Notes: generated by a model not told the origin, from the letters alone. A stretch of 64,000 nucleotides of DNA from Cubamyces lactineus (GCA_022376465.1 JACDTU010000001.1:2976001-3040000), one strand, 5' to 3'; counted from the first letter of the stretch, positions 12,201 to 25,074 are shown. Numbers and translations: made by a program.

Positions 12201-12936
12201 CGCTCCAAAAGCTTTGTGGCGTCGCCACTGCGCTGCGACGCTATACGAGCCTCGTGTTCGCCAGCTGCACCTGGTCTGCAGGCGTTTATGGTGGTCGTCT
12301 GTGCTAGTTTCTCAGGGCCATATTCCGTCACTAGAGCGCACCCGTTCAGGCGCCAGCATATACATGGGCGGTATGCCACGCCACCGGAACCCATTCCAGG
12401 CAAGATCAATCAACTAGCCGCAAGAGTCGAGACGGAGAGGAAGCAGTAGAGCCTGGCGGACGTGCGCATGCGGAACACCGCGCTAAGAAGGCCGGGAACC
12501 GGTTTAAACGCCAGAGGAAGGCCGCCCTATCGACGGCCATCTGTGCAAAAAATGAACGGGAAGCTCACCCTGGCGGCAAACTCTGGCTCGCGTCGACGCC
12601 AAGAACCGAGGAGTCTGAGGGCGAGGGCGTCGCCGTCGCCGTCGTCGCGACGCCATCAGCTGCTGCTGTTTGCTGCTGCTGCCTGGCTGTGGCTGCATCG
12701 TTGGCCGCGCGCGCAGAGGCGGGCGAGACGGCGCTTGGTTTCCTGATACGTCCGAGGAAAGAGAACTTGCTCTTTGGTTTGGAGGGAGTGGTGGAGGGCT
12801 CCGCGGGGAGGGTGGGAATGGGAGGAGGTGCTTGCGAGTCTGTGCTCGTCTTGCCGTCGTGCCGTCCACGGAGGAGGTCAGAGATGTCTGAAGTACGCGA
12901 GCGGAGGCGACCAGCGGGAGAGAGGGCAGGCGCCAT
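9228..12936 (-). CDS. long Ser/Pro-rich coiled-coil protein, unknown function
   Basis: I read two exons, 12936-12569 and 12015-9228, joined by a 553-nt GT-AG intron. They sum to 3156 nt in one frame (1051 residues plus stop). The ATG has a good context (ACCATGG). Most of the protein is low-complexity Ser/Thr/Pro/Ala with many SP and TP sites, so it is probably disordered and heavily phosphorylated. One ordered stretch, roughly residues 570-670, is a predicted coiled coil (LRTQNAKYARLMSYLLSLTE, then HEFLRRIETLEQDARRRERE and LKGLRWLV). A KQKQKQKQ run follows near the C-terminal third. The extreme C-terminus returns to order (PEMDAILRKLRAFGNHG). I do not recognise the family; a cytoskeletal or polarity scaffold is only a guess. 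The intron is long for this genome and may hide a small exon. Confidence 0.8.
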
Positions 12937-14751
12937 GGTAGTTGGGTAGTGGAAAGGAGTGGATGTATGCGTAGGTGTAGGACGCAGGAGACTAGGGCGG
13001 GGACATTCCGCGGCGGGGGATGGGAGGTGGCGGGGAGAACGGAAGGGGAAGACGGAGCGAGGGAATGGAGAGATTTATGTGGAGGAGGAGGACAAGACTG
13101 GGACGAACGAACGGTGCTGATTCTGAATCTCTGACAGTCTATCGGAATCGCTTTCGCGGTGCACAGGATGCAGCGATGTGAAGAGAACGCGTCGCTTCCC
13201 ATTCGCCAGTCTATCCCGCTATGGCTCTTCCCCCCTCCCAGCCTTAATTACCGCTCGTCACCCTCCCCGTCCCTGCGCGCCCGCGCCTCCTGCACGCGCC
13301 CCGTACGTGAGTCCTTCCCATGCACCTCTTCTTCCACGTCCGCATCTGCACCCACGCCCACGGATGTACGCGTTTTAGACGAAGAGGCAGGGCAGCTGCC
13401 ACCGCACGCGTACGCGCGTCAGAGACGCCCGTCATGGCATCGCGCCGTGGTGGACTGAGATCGAGATCTTCGCGAGCAGACGCTCCCCCGGACGGGAGCA
13501 GGATTCCCATACTGGTGTTCCTGGAAACTCGCACTAGTCCGTTGGCCATCATTCCCCTGGTGCCCCTCGACGACCGCCGCTCCGTCCTCCTCTGCGGTCT
13601 CCCCGACCGCCGCCTTCTCTCGCCCGCTCGCGTTTCAGTCCCGCCCATGGCCTGCCAAAGTCTCGTCTTGTCTCTCTCCATCCACACCCGCCTGTGTCCG
13701 GCCCCCGCCCCGTCGTCATGTTTCCTTCGGCAAGACGTACATCCACCCCAGCGAGCCCTCCTCAAACGCTGCGCGCGTTGCTCAAACTCAAATTCGTCGT
13801 GCGTCAGTGTGATGCAAGCGGTTGCAACCTTCGGTCTCCCAACGGTTATGAGCGCACCAAGCAGTCCTTATCTACGCTCACCATGACCATGCGTGCCCAT
13901 GGGCTCGCTGCGCCCATACAAGGTCCAATCAAATGCAGAAAAGAGGGTCCAAATCGTCGTGCCCAGTCCTCACCAGGACCGGTGACGGTTCCTCGGATGC
14001 CCAGGCTGTCTCACCTGCGCCCATCTCATTCCCGGTGCTCTTTTCCGCTGCACCTTGTGGCAGAGCCGCACAAGAAAGAGCCCAGGGGGGAGGCTGGCCG
14101 GTAGATCTGTACTGCACCCAACACCGCGGCGGGGCCATCTCCGTGCAGCTGGGCGGGCGCCGACGCCCTGGCGGGATACTACGATTCAACGCCGCGACGT
14201 CCCTCGCGTGACGCGTGTCTACCAAACATCCTCTCATACCCTAGCCTGAGCAGGCCTGAGCTTGCGCATAACAGACGTTGCCGCCTCGCAGACCGAGGAG
14301 AAATCTCAGCCTACACTCGACCCGGGTCCGTGAAAGACCCCGTCGACTACGGTCTGGCCCCGGCACGGTCCATTCGACTACGCCGCCACAGCCATCACGC
14401 ACCCCAGAAGGCAATTCTAAATTGCTCCCTCTCCGCCTCTAGAAGGCACATCAGCGGCTGTCCACCCTCATCTCATCTCCCGTCTTGTTCTCTCGCACGC
14501 GACCGCGTCTTGCGAGCTGGCCTGACGCCGGCTTCTGGATTCTGGAACGCGGGAGCGGTCGTCCGAAGACGGGACAAGTCCGGCTTTCCCAACTGCAAGC
14601 ATGAGCTGAGCAGTCCGTGCACATCGGTCCGAGTGGTCCTTCGACATCCCTTCTGATACAAATCGATATAGCAGGCTGATACACGGATACACGGTGCATA
14701 AGTAATCAAACTCCTAGTAAGTATGCAATTCTCCTCCTCAAGCAATCAGGA
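12937..14751. other. intergenic, no gene seen
   Basis: This holds the promoter side of the coiled-coil gene and the 3' side of the AGC kinase. It is GC-rich and pyrimidine-rich. The overlapping ORFs (13159-14104 on both strands) mirror one another and carry no domain motif. Confidence 0.5.
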
Positions 14752-17386
14752 CTACGACGGCCAAAGCCCACTACGAGGGTTCACCCACGCAAACGTGCTG
14801 AAATCGTAGTCATCCGCTGCGCCCTCTTCCCCAGTGCCCTTCACATTTGAGTTTGAGTTTGCGTTTGCCTTCGCATTTGCGTTCGCGCTCGTCGAAGCCG
14901 AAGCCGTGGTCGAAGTGGAAGCCGACGTCGGATGGGTTGCACCACACCGCAGCGACGGACGGGGCGCCGCATGACAGACCGGCATGTCCTTCAGCCTCTC
15001 TTCGACGGGCAGATCGCCGGCCGACAGGGATGGGGCCCAGTCGACTGCATCCGCGAGCGTTCGCGCATCAATTAAGGGCACCATGAGCGTCAAAAACTGA
15101 TGATGCACGAATTGGGGAAAGCGGGGGGTAGGGGAGAGGCGTACAGTAGCCGCGTGGCCCGCCCCGCCTGCTGAACTGGGAAGGAATGTGTGTACTCACC
15201 GGTCAGAAGATCGGCCGCGGCCGGCGCTTCGCGAAGCAGCGCGTCGAAGACGTTCGCGCTAGAACCCACCCGCGCGCACGGACGGGACGGACGGACGCAA
15301 AAAGTCAGCGCACAGCTCTCTTCCGTGGGAAGACGACGATGGCTTACCGGTGTTCGTCTAGGAAAAATGGATGGTTCCGCAAATGGTGTAGCTGGAACCG
15401 GGAAGAAGGGTACACGCTGAGGAGCTATGTATTCAAGACGATCGACCAGGATCGACGGCCGGGTATGTGCATACACACATACAAGCGCACACGCAACACA
15501 CAAGTACCGATCATAGTAATTTCGCGTGAGTGGACGGAAACAAGACGGGGAAAACTGCGGGGGTACTCACGCCAGAAATCACGCTCTCTTCTTCGTCGGA
15601 CATGCTCGCGCGCCAGGCGAAGTAGGAGAGACCTTCTGCTTTGCGGTCCCACTTGACATATTTTGCACGCGACGCGTCGTTCTTGAATAGCAGCTACAAG
15701 CCCACCCTACTATCAGCTTCCCGCCCAACAAGCCGGGCAAACGAATATAGCGCACCGTGCCAGTGACAAGATCGTACATCAAGCACCCAAGGGACCACCA
15801 GTCGACCATCTTGCCGTACCACCGGCGCTGCGTCATCTCCCAGGCCATGTACGGCACGCTCCCCGTCGTCTCGCGCGTATACACCGCGCCATCCTCCAGC
15901 GGCGCGTTCCACGCGGCCACGTACGCAGCGTTGAAGTCCGCAATGCGCGCATTCCCATCTAGAGCGTCGAGCAGGATGTTCTCGGGCTTGATGTCGCGGT
16001 GGATGATGCCCATCCGGTGCAGGGCGTCTATGCCCAATGCCTGTGGGGGTAAGATATGTCATGTCAGACTCGCGCGAGTGCCGAATAACGTCAAGGCATA
16101 ATGAAGGTGGGAAAGCGGAATGTCGTCCGAGGGAGGGCGAGATCCATGATCCATGATCCCGACTGACAGTGGCATCATGACGGGACAGAGCCTAGAGGAC
16201 AAGCGGACAGACGCCGTGCGCCGGGGCAGCCGACGTGGCGCAACCGAACAGGGCGTCGGCGGCGGAAAGGGGGAATGTGCGCGTGTGTGGACGTGTGTAT
16301 TTTGTGTGGGAATTATTCAATATAGAAGGGGACGTACCACTTGTGCGACCCAGCGCCGGGTCATGCTCCGATCACAGCGGCCGTGGATTACGGCCAGCAG
16401 GTCGCATTGCATGAGCGGCTGCCAACACCATAGAGGTCAGTCGCTTGGCATTTGGTATTTACGATGATGATGAACATGATTCGGACTCGGCTCACCATTG
16501 CGAACAGGATGTGCTTCTCGTCTTGGAGGACGGCGTGCAGCGGCATGAGCTGCGCGCGGTCCTTCGCGCAGCTCGCGGCGATGACCTTGTGGCAGAGCAC
16601 CTCGACGAGCAGCCCGCGCAGCGCAGACGCGTCCGCCAGCATCTTCTTCTTCTCCACGACGCGCGTGCACAGCACGCGCCCCGTGCTGCCGTCCTGCGCG
16701 AGGTACGCCGTCCCGAACGTCCCGCCGTTCAGCGTCCGCACGAACTTGAACGGCCGTGCTTCCGCGCCGAGTCCTTGACCGGATGATCTGTTTACCTTCT
16801 TCGACGGCCCGGCCGACGACGCGCGGCCTGCCGCGGACGACACTGAACTGAAGGACGCGCGTTTGGCCGGGGGAGAGAACGCGAGTTGGACAAACGGCGG
16901 AGACTTCGGTTCGGGCGCGTGATGCGCGGGCACGGATCCAGAGTTACGCGTCGCCCGAGACGCATCTCCTGGCAGGACCCTCGAAAAGCGCGAAGGTTCC
17001 GGCGAAGTGGGCACCTGTCCCAGCGCCGGCGTCGGTGCGGCCGCATTGACAAGAGTCGACTGGCGTTCGGGTGGGAGCTGGAAACGCACCGCCGCCGCTG
17101 TCGCCGGCGGAGAGCGCGCGGCCGCTTGTACGTCAACGACTTTGTCGTGGACAATGTGGCTGAGTGGGCTCGGCTGGCGGTGGTACGCGCGCCCCGAGTC
17201 TGCCTGGATGGACGCGAGCGGCTCGCGCCGCAGCCTGGCGGCCGGCGGCTCGGCGGTCGCTCGCTTGAAGTCGAAGTTGCCTCGGGTCGGGCTCGCGGGT
17301 GGACGAGACGGAGCGCCCTGAGTCATCGGCTGGACGTGGTAGTGACGGAACGTAGGCGAGGGCGGGGGCGGAGGCGACAGAGGCAT
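14752..17386 (-). CDS. AGC-type protein kinase with altered ATP-site residues
   Basis: This is a multi-exon gene. The ATG at 17386 (MPLSPPPPPSPTF) is the best start, though an in-frame ATG lies further upstream. Exon 1 (17386-16496) encodes about 200 disordered Pro/Ser-rich residues, then the N-lobe: glycine loop LNGGTFGTAYLAQ and beta-3 VLCTRVVEKKK. The next exons give PLMQCDLLAVIHGRCDRSM, then the catalytic loop IIHRDIKPENILLD, IADFNAAYV, TGSVPYMAWEM and DWWSLGCLMYDL. Later exons give SRAKYVKWDRKAEGLSYFAW and a C-terminal segment with low-complexity Ala/Asn/Ser, ending in DYDFSTFAWVNP, like an AGC hydrophobic tail. The HRD Asp is intact. The usual beta-3 Lys is Arg (CTRVV) and DFG is DFN. 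It may be a weak kinase or pseudokinase. Borders of the 3' exons (15100-15480) are less certain. Confidence 0.8.
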
Positions 17387-18712
17387 CGAGATCAGGGTTC
17401 GCGCTGGTGAGTTCGGATGTGGACTGAGAGAGCTCGGGTGTTGCTTGGTGAGTGTGCAGGGCGAGAGCGGTTTTCTTTTCCTCGCCGGGGAGAAGGGCAA
17501 GGCGGAGCGAGTCGAATGGGAATGGAGAGGGTAGCTGCAAGAGCAGTTGCAGCAGCTTTCTATAGCGAGTGCTGGTGCAAAGCGGGCAGCGGCGGAGGAC
17601 ATTATGTATGCAAAGGCGCGGGACAATGGGCAGCACGAGCGGAGGGAAAGACGGAGCCGCAGTGTGAAGCTTTGGAGGACGCGAGTCTAAGCAAAGCGGA
17701 TGGAGGGAAGCCATGGCGACGGCTTTATGGGAGTCCAAGCTCGCAAGGGCCACAACCAGCGATAGACCAAGGACCAAGAGAGCAAAGCGCAACGCACGAC
17801 GGTAGGTGGCAGGGAGTGCTGCGGGCGGTGGCGGGCTGAGCTAGCACGAGCTGCAGGAGAGGTCAAAGCGCACAGCGTGTAGGACACACGAGGATAGCGT
17901 CGGGATCAGCGCGAGTTGGAAGTCGGAAATGTGCACAGCTGGAGAGGTAAATCCAGGTGCCGCAGGATTGTCCTTTGTTGGAGAGCCCCTTTGGCCACTG
18001 TGACAGTGGCCGCAAGCAGATGTGATATGTTTTGCATGCATACCTCGATCGCAGGAAAAAGCCTCAGGTTGAAGTCCAAGCGCTTGTGAAAGGCAGAATG
18101 GACGGGACGGTGGCCGTCCACAGCTGCGCCTGGCTGGATGCCAACGCGAGCACAAAGGGCCTCGTGGCGGACAGGCGGATCAGTGGCTCATGGTAGGAGC
18201 CTTGCAAATGAGCGACTGCCTCTATGGCATGTCAGTGTCCCTCAGAAAATAAAATAAAACATACCTTTGACCAAGTGAAGGGCCGCCCAAAAGGACTGTG
18301 ATTAAGTCCTCGCGAGCTCGGTGGCACCGACTTACTGGGGGGTTTACTGAACGTTCTCGCAGTGGCACAGCACAGAGACATTCAAGTCAGCGCACATTGA
18401 CTGTGTATGCCACGACGTGAATGTCCAGCATTATGTTGTGATGGAGCCAGCCGTAGAGGGCCTGTTGTCAATGGTCAAAGTCAGGGGAGCGAACACGGAC
18501 AGACGCCCAAGTCGCGCAGCAGCAGCTGGCGGCACGAAATACACGAGGATACCATGCAAGGGTGTTCCCATCGCGACGGGTAGTCTGTTACAACACTATC
18601 ACAGTACACACATTCCATCCTTCTTTCTGACCATCTGTGGCGCCCACGACGTGTACACAAACCAGAGAGCCTTTTCTTCTTCGTCGTTTTGATCCCCGAA
18701 CGCCGGACTCAA
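17387..18712. other. intergenic, no gene seen
   Basis: This contains the promoter side of the AGC kinase and the 3' flank of threonine synthase. ORFs here (for example 17417-17839 plus) are shadows or chance. No repeat shared with the kinase cassettes was seen. Confidence 0.5.
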
Positions 18713-20778
18713 TCAAACGCTCGCGCCGACCTCGCTCGCAGCGGGCGCAGCAAACCTCTCGATGACCTGCTTCACGAGGTCTACCTGAGCGGCCTCGACG
18801 TCGATGACGCGCCGTTCGCGCTCGAGAAGACCCTTGAACTCGGGCGGAAGAACGTCGCGCTCAAAATCGAATGAGGGCGACCCTTGGAGCGCACGGGTGA
18901 CGGCTTCCGAAAACTTCGCGGGGTGCGCAGTGGAGAGAACGATTTGGCGGGTTTGCGGAGGGCTTTGGTAGACGGGAGCAAATGAGTGCGCGTGCAATGT
19001 GGAACGTTTCATGAACACTCACTTTTGGGCAGCTACTCTACGGGCTGCACACAGTCCGACAGCAGTATGAGGATCTGCGATATAGTGCGCGTCCGATTCG
19101 AAGTAATACTTGATCGTCTCAAGCGTCTAAACGGCATTTCAGCTCGTCGCCGAGTGAACGTACTTGGATACTGCCACACACCTCCTCGTCGGACACCCGT
19201 TCAGCGAAGAAGTCTCTCCGGGCAAGTTCGAGAACAGCAACGGGCACCTGCACACGGCCATCGCTCTTCACCTTGCTCATCCAGTCCGCGATCGTCGCGC
19301 TCGCGGCCTTCCTCCTCGCGGCCACATCGTCGCCCTGCGCTGCACCCTCGAAGGCAAGGTACCACAGCAGCCGCTCAAAGTTGCTCGAGACCAGGATATC
19401 CATCGCAGGACTCAGCGTCTCGCGCACGCCGCTTGCATCCGTCGCCTGCTTCCCATCAGACGCTCCACCCGCTGCGGGCACGCTAGCTTCTGCACTCGAG
19501 TCGACCTTCTCGTACGCGCCGCTCTTCCAAAATCGCGCGAGAATGTCGTTTGCGTTCGTCGCGACGCCAAGACGGCCAATCGGGAGACCCATACGTTTCG
19601 CGTAGTAGCCCGCGAGGATGTCTCCGAAGTTCCCGGTAGGAACGACGTACTGGACTTCAACCTCATCCGGGTTGGGGATTTGCCGTCGGAGGTGGAAGTA
19701 AGAGAGGAAGTAGTAGACGGTTTGAGCAAGGATGCGTGCCCAGTTGATCGAGTTGACGGCACCTAGCCGGTGAGCCGTGTTGAATTCTCGATCAGCGAAG
19801 AGGGATTTGACGATGTCCTGGAAGAGAATTCAGGGTGGCTGTCTGCAATCATAGTCTCGCTACCTACTTGGCAGTCGTCAAATGTTCCCTTGACGGCGAG
19901 GTTGTGGACGTTGGCATCCGTGACAGTGGTCATTTGGGCCTCTTGAATGGGCGAGACGCGGCCCTTTGGATGAAGGATGAAAATGGAGATGTTGGCCTTG
20001 TTCCTTAGCCCGTAGATGGCGGCACTGGGAAAGTATTAGTCAATTATATCATATCGCAAGCAACACACAGCATCTGAGGGTGACCAGAGCAACAATATCT
20101 TGGTGGAAGATAGTGTAGGAGTGCACTGTTGAGATATGAAGATCACTCGGCTTCAATATGTCGCCTAAGAGTGCGCTTGTCTGCATCAACCGAGGGGTGG
20201 ACGCGCTCCAGATATCCTACCATTTGAAGTATACACGAAGATGATGCGAGTCACGTACCTTCCCGTATCCCCGCTCGTCGCACCAACAACCGTAAGCCTC
20301 TCTGGCTGCTCGCCTGGAGCCTTGTTCGCATTTCTCCGCTTCAGGAAGAACTCGAACAGATTGCCAAGCAGCTGCAGCGCAACATCCTTGAACGCAAAAG
20401 TAGGTCCATGGAATAACTCAAGCACGTAGGTCTTGTCGTTTAGCTTCTTGAGCGGAGTGACGTCGGGGTGGCGGAAGGTGCTATATGACTTCTCCACAAG
20501 GGCACGTAGCTCATGTTGTGAGATCTCCTCCGGCGAGATGTAGAGCGAGAGGACAGCAACGGAGAGGTCAATGAATGAAAAGTCTTTCCAGGTTGTCTGC
20601 CAGTTATCCGGCAAGGAAGGAACGTGTTCGGGAATATAGAGTCCACCATCTGGTGCGAGCCCAGCAAGTACAGTCTGAGGGTGAGTTCAGAACGCAGATC
20701 GTGGCGCAGATGTAAGGAGAAAGAGACCTCTTCAAATGACAAAAGCTGCTCCGCCCCGCGGGTGGAGAAGTACTTCAT
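18713..20778 (-). CDS. THR4: threonine synthase
   Basis: This pyridoxal-phosphate enzyme converts O-phosphohomoserine to threonine (EC 4.2.3.1), the last step of threonine biosynthesis. The ATG at 20778 opens MKYFSTRGAEQLLSFEE, followed by an intron and DGGLYIPEHVP, the usual N-terminal domain. The PLP Lys lies in HGPTFAFKDVALQLLGN (about 20400). VVGATSGDTGR binds the cofactor phosphate region, and VVPTGNFGDILAGYYAKRMG and LGVATNANDIL are family blocks. The C-terminus has QIVLSTAHPAKFSEAV, and the stop is at 18713-18715. Several short introns interrupt it. It looks complete, with no break. It is a single-copy housekeeping gene and marks a boundary of the kinase-rich segment that begins about 1.4 kb upstream of its start. 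Confidence 0.95.
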
Positions 20779-21479
20779 CGTTGTGGTGGTATTGGTGTGT
20801 GCGCTGCTTACCCCACAGACTTGACTCGACTTGCTCAAAATCTCAGCCACATCGCGCACGTGCGCGCGCCAAGCATAAATCGCGTCGCGTCGGGCGCGCC
20901 TATACAAGAGACGCCCATAGCTCTCCACGACTCCTCAGAGACTGGAGTATACCTAGTATATATTCATAGCTCCCAAGCCATGCCAATGGATATACCAAGA
21001 TCACCAGCCTGAATCTTTTCCCCTCGATCAAATCGAAGAGAAACATGGATAAGCCTACGGACCGTTATCGATATGAATCACAGCTGGTTTCTACGTGCAA
21101 TGTGTAGGTTTCACTCAGAGAGGTGCAATATATAGTGTGATACCATGGCTAGTTAAATCCCTGGAGAAGGTGAGTAATCGTCAGTGGCTGCGATGGCGGA
21201 TATTTCTGCGCCCGTTCTCTCGAGGGCTACCACAAAGCATCAGGAGCAGTGTAGTGAAGGATGCGGACGAGTCGAAGAGGGTGTGCGGTCACTAAGGTCG
21301 TGAGTAGACTCCGAAGGTTGTAAATGCGGCTAGGCGTGGCTGTCGTGCCGAGAATATGTGTACAGAGAGCCTCATATCAGCTCTGACGATCAAGATTCCG
21401 TCCTCGGGGAGAGTCCCATTCCCTCCAGGGTCATCACGAACGGATCCAAGCTAGGCCACGCACTAAGCGAGCGGTAGAT

Positions 21480-22223
21480 ATGCATCCCTCAATAGAGGGT
21501 TCGTTTGCTGCGGTGAGATACAAATGTTCGGAGTACCTACCATCGCCCACCGGTAAATCATCCTCATGCACATGCCCCGGAGCTTGGACGGCGGAGCGGT
21601 CCGAGTCATGCGGTGCGCACTGCGCGCGGGCCCACATTGAAGCGCCATTGTGCATAGCATCAAGCCATGGCTTGATGTCGCACCCTTATGGCGGACAAAG
21701 GACATCTCTGCTTAGCGAGGGCAAGTCCCAGTGCGGAATGCGGGCGGCAGGGCTGGAGTTCAATGAAGCTCGTTTTGGCAGGTAGTGATCGGATGCCATC
21801 GTGTCACACTCGGGCTGCTCACAGCGTTGGTGCAGCAGCCCTCGCGCCTCGCGAGTGTCCAGGAGGCCTTGCTTGTATTCTGTTGAATCACGTAGAGTTG
21901 CATAGAGTATCGCGCTGTAGTACACTTAAACTCAGCGCACTCAACAATAGGAGACAAGGGCCCGCCGGGGACTCGGAGCCATGGGAGGAGGTGCGAGGAA
22001 GCAGTGAAACAGACACTTGAGGGCGTCTATGATGGCTAAGTTGTGACAGGGTAACACAAAGAACCATGCGCGCTTGGCTGTTGGCTAAAGTGAACAATCA
22101 CCGTCGTCGACCGTACTTGCTTCCTCCCCTCATCCACGCCCTCGAGCTTTGACTCACACATCTGGAATATGAACCCCGACTTTAGCCACACGGGCGTGTA
22201 ACCAACATATAAGACTGCAAGAG
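21480..22223 (+). repeat. upstream repeat cassette of kinase K2
   Basis: A long block before K2 recurs before K9 (59340-60023) and, starting later, before K3 (25826-26382). Shared pieces include GTTCGTTTGCTGC near 21500, the segment around CATCAAGCCATGG (about 21658), GGCGGACAAAGGACATCT (about 21690), and the proximal 200 nt from GGGCGTCTATG (about 22021). It is noncoding: the ORFs differ and are disrupted among copies. It is best explained as the 5' flank copied along with each kinase gene. Confidence 0.85.
22021..22223 (+). promoter_or_regulatory. K2 proximal promoter with TATA box
   Basis: The conserved proximal promoter holds TGGCTAAGTTGTGAC, then TTGGCTAAAGTGAACAATCA, CCGTCGTCGACCG and a TTTAGCCAC element. 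A TATAAG box lies at 22208-22213. The box starts only 16 nt before the ATG at 22224 but 52 nt before the next in-frame ATG at 22260. Confidence 0.8.
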
Positions 22224-22259
22224 ATGGCTGTTGTGACTGCAAGCTCACACAGTCGCGAG

Positions 22260-24925
22260 ATGTCTTCCGCCTTCGTACCTCCGCGCACCCCGTCTCCTGC
22301 TTCTCAGCAAGGGGAGGCGGGCGCAATGGTCGACGGAACATCCGAGATTGGTTTGAGCTACGGTACGGCATTTGACCCTCTCATCTCTTCTCCTTTGAAA
22401 CGTGATCTCATTCCCACTCAAAATCTGAAAGAAATAGAAGGCTTGGTCAAGGATCTCGAAGCTGACGCCGAGTTCTTCACTACGCATCTCAAGTCATGCC
22501 CGAAACGTCTTGTGAATGCGCTGAAGAAGAAGAATGCTATCAAGGAGTCTCTACGGACTATCATGAAGGCCACTGCCGCGGACCGAGAGCAGAAGCTGTA
22601 CCAGCCTGCCTGTACGCTTCTGACCACCATCAGCAAGGATGTATTCGGTATGTCCTCTCGTACATCTAGCATGGACATGCCTCATATTCTCTGCATACAG
22701 CATATCTCAAGAGGGAAGGGCGTGTCTACCACCCTGAGAAGGAGATCGTCTTCCTCGACCATCACCGGTGTCACCTTACCCACTTCCCGATGGAGCGTCT
22801 GGAAGACAAGCCTGATATCGTAGGAGTTATTAACCGCCCCGGTGGATTCCCTCGAAACGGCGGTCACAAGACATACAGCAATATACCATATTACCGTGTG
22901 GAGACGGTTGTTGAGGCCAAAGCGATGGATGGCGGGGATGGGCGAGCACAAGCGACGCGTTATGCTTACAAGATCCAGCAAGCCCGCCCCGATCGCCCCG
23001 GTCTTTACGTCCTCAGCATCAAGCCACAGCACTTCCAGGTGGTCTTCTCCTCCCCCATTGGGCCCGTCGCCTCGGAGCACACCCTCTGGACTGATCTGAA
23101 CTCCCTGTGTGCCTACGTCTACTCTCTGTACGATTCGCCCTCGGGCCACACACTCTACGATCGTACCATCACTTGGACAGAGCGGACGGACCTTTCGGCC
23201 CCAAGATGGACAGTCCAGACCGCGAAGGGGTGTCACACCGACGCCAGGATCACCTTCCTTGGAGACCCTTGGGCTAGGCGGACGACTGTGCTTCGTGTCG
23301 TGAAGGACGATCAACCTAGCGTTGTCATCAAAGAGGCCTTCGTTGATTGCAAACGGAGGTTCAAGGAAGCCGATCTCTTGGAGCATGTTCACAAGGATGG
23401 CTCTCTGCATGGGGTTGTCTTGCATATTAGTAGCGAGATCGTGAAAGCAGATGGTCGCGACATCGCGTTTTCTCGAGCCGATGGGACGATGACCCGAATC
23501 AAGTATCGGATCGTCTTCGCAGACACTGGCTATGATCTGACAATCGCTAAATCCGTCAATGATTTTCTGAAGGCGGTATACGATGCGTTAGAGGGTATGT
23601 CAATACATTGTCTCCCGCACGGCTGATTTCTCATTGTCCCCGATTTAGTGCATCGGACGCTGGCGAGCGCTCGGAAGATACTGCATCGCGACATGAGTCT
23701 CTTCAACATCTTGATGTATCCACAGTGGGGCGACCGCGTTGGCCTACGGTGCATGGAGCACTCACCCGCTCTCATAGATGACGTTCTGAGTGGGCAGCTT
23801 CGGTAAGGAGGATCGACTCAATAATGGAAGTTATCTAACGTGTTAATTGCACAGGCCGCCTGAGGATCGTAAGGCACGATGTGTTGTCATAGATCTGGAC
23901 AACTCGGCGCAGCTTACTACAGGTCAGGCCAATGCAATCGAACAGAAAGAGCTACAGAGCCGAACGGTCAGTTTTCTTCTCATCTTCATCGGTTATCTGT
24001 TCCAATACTGAAGTGTCCACAGGGAACTCCAGCGTACATCGCTCGAGCCGTGTCCAATGGTGTACCATACTGCGATCCAGTGACGATCATGAGCAAGAAG
24101 ATGCCTCTACTTGACGGTGCCGCGAAAGAGCTCTACATCCGGATTCTCGGAGAAGAGAGGTACAACAAGTACAACGATTCCTCTGACACCGTTCACGGCG
24201 GCATTCCTCTTCCGCCCCTCGAATCCAATGATGTTCGCGAGAAAGCCGAGGAAATGACGTTCTATCATCGTTGGGAGTACGACGCCGAATCGGTCTTCTG
24301 GACGATGTATTCTGCTCTCATCCGAGTCACCCCGGCTGACTTCAAAGAGACGGAGACGACAGTGAAGAATCTCAGCAAGGCTTGGAAGATTTTCCGTAAT
24401 CACTCCATTCCATCAGATCCTACCACCCAGCCGGATCCACGTAACAGCCTCATCGAGCTCACTCGTAACAAGTTCCGCCTAGCATTCCCCCCCGTCATGG
24501 ACCTGGTTGCTGATCTACTTCTGGAACTCTCCTGGCACGTTTCGCCATCTTACGCCATGATGGAACGACTCCCTCTCCACGATGACCATTTGCACGAGGC
24601 CATGCAACGCCTGATCCTGACATATCTCGTGAATAATCAGGACAACCCCATTCCGCTGGTATCCGGCAAACGCAGAGAGGTCAACTTCCCGGAGCCTCCC
24701 AAACCCGTTCGTGGCACCCGCGGTGGCACGACAGAGGAGTTGCAGCGCACAGAAGAGCGCGAGAGAAAGCAGCAACAAGAACGCCTGCTCACCGAGATAC
24801 AAGCGAAGCAAACAGGCTCTGGTGGATCCCGTGGGCAGAAGCGTCCCCGTGACCCCACTATGAGCGACATCGGACCTGGTTCGAAGCTCAGACGCTCCAC
24901 GCGTGCCCTCTCTCGGAAGAAATGA
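22260..24925 (+). CDS. FunK1-family protein kinase K2
   Basis: I read five exons: 22260-22647, 22701-23594, 23649-23802, 23855-23966 and 24023-24925, in total 816 residues plus stop in one frame. An ATG at 22224 would add 12 residues, but the TATA position favours 22260. The N-terminus has the clade motif PPRTPSP. Kinase features: VVIKEAF (ATP-binding Lys), LHRDMSLFNILMYP (catalytic loop), VIDLDNS (in place of DFG) and GTPAYIARAV (activation segment end). The FunK1-specific C-lobe follows: FYHRWEYDAESVFWTMYSAL, then DDHLHEAMQRLILTYL. The tail is basic (KRPRDP, SRKK), perhaps nuclear. It is closest to K9. FunK1 kinases are specific to multicellular fungi and their substrates are not known. It appears intact. 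Confidence 0.92.
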
Positions 24926-25074
24926 GTGAGTCCGACCAATTTGTCGCATGCTGCTCTTAGTCTTGAGCCTACCTTCATCGTACCAGGTCACTTCTACTGG
25001 TAACAACCCCTCGTCACGAAGCCGTACTGCTTTTTCTCATCTCTCACGCCGTTAACGGGTTATGCCTTTCAGCA

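Noticed and set aside
13159..14104. Overlapping ORFs on both strands, up to 188 codons
   Set aside because: Composition-driven, mutually overlapping, and lacking domains or consistent splice sites.
16886..17410. 174-codon plus ORF
   Set aside because: Antisense shadow of AGC-type kinase exon 1; Arg-rich with no motif.
22682..23425. 247-codon minus ORF opposite K2
   Set aside because: It is a shadow of the second exon of K2, whose plus frame carries clear kinase motifs.
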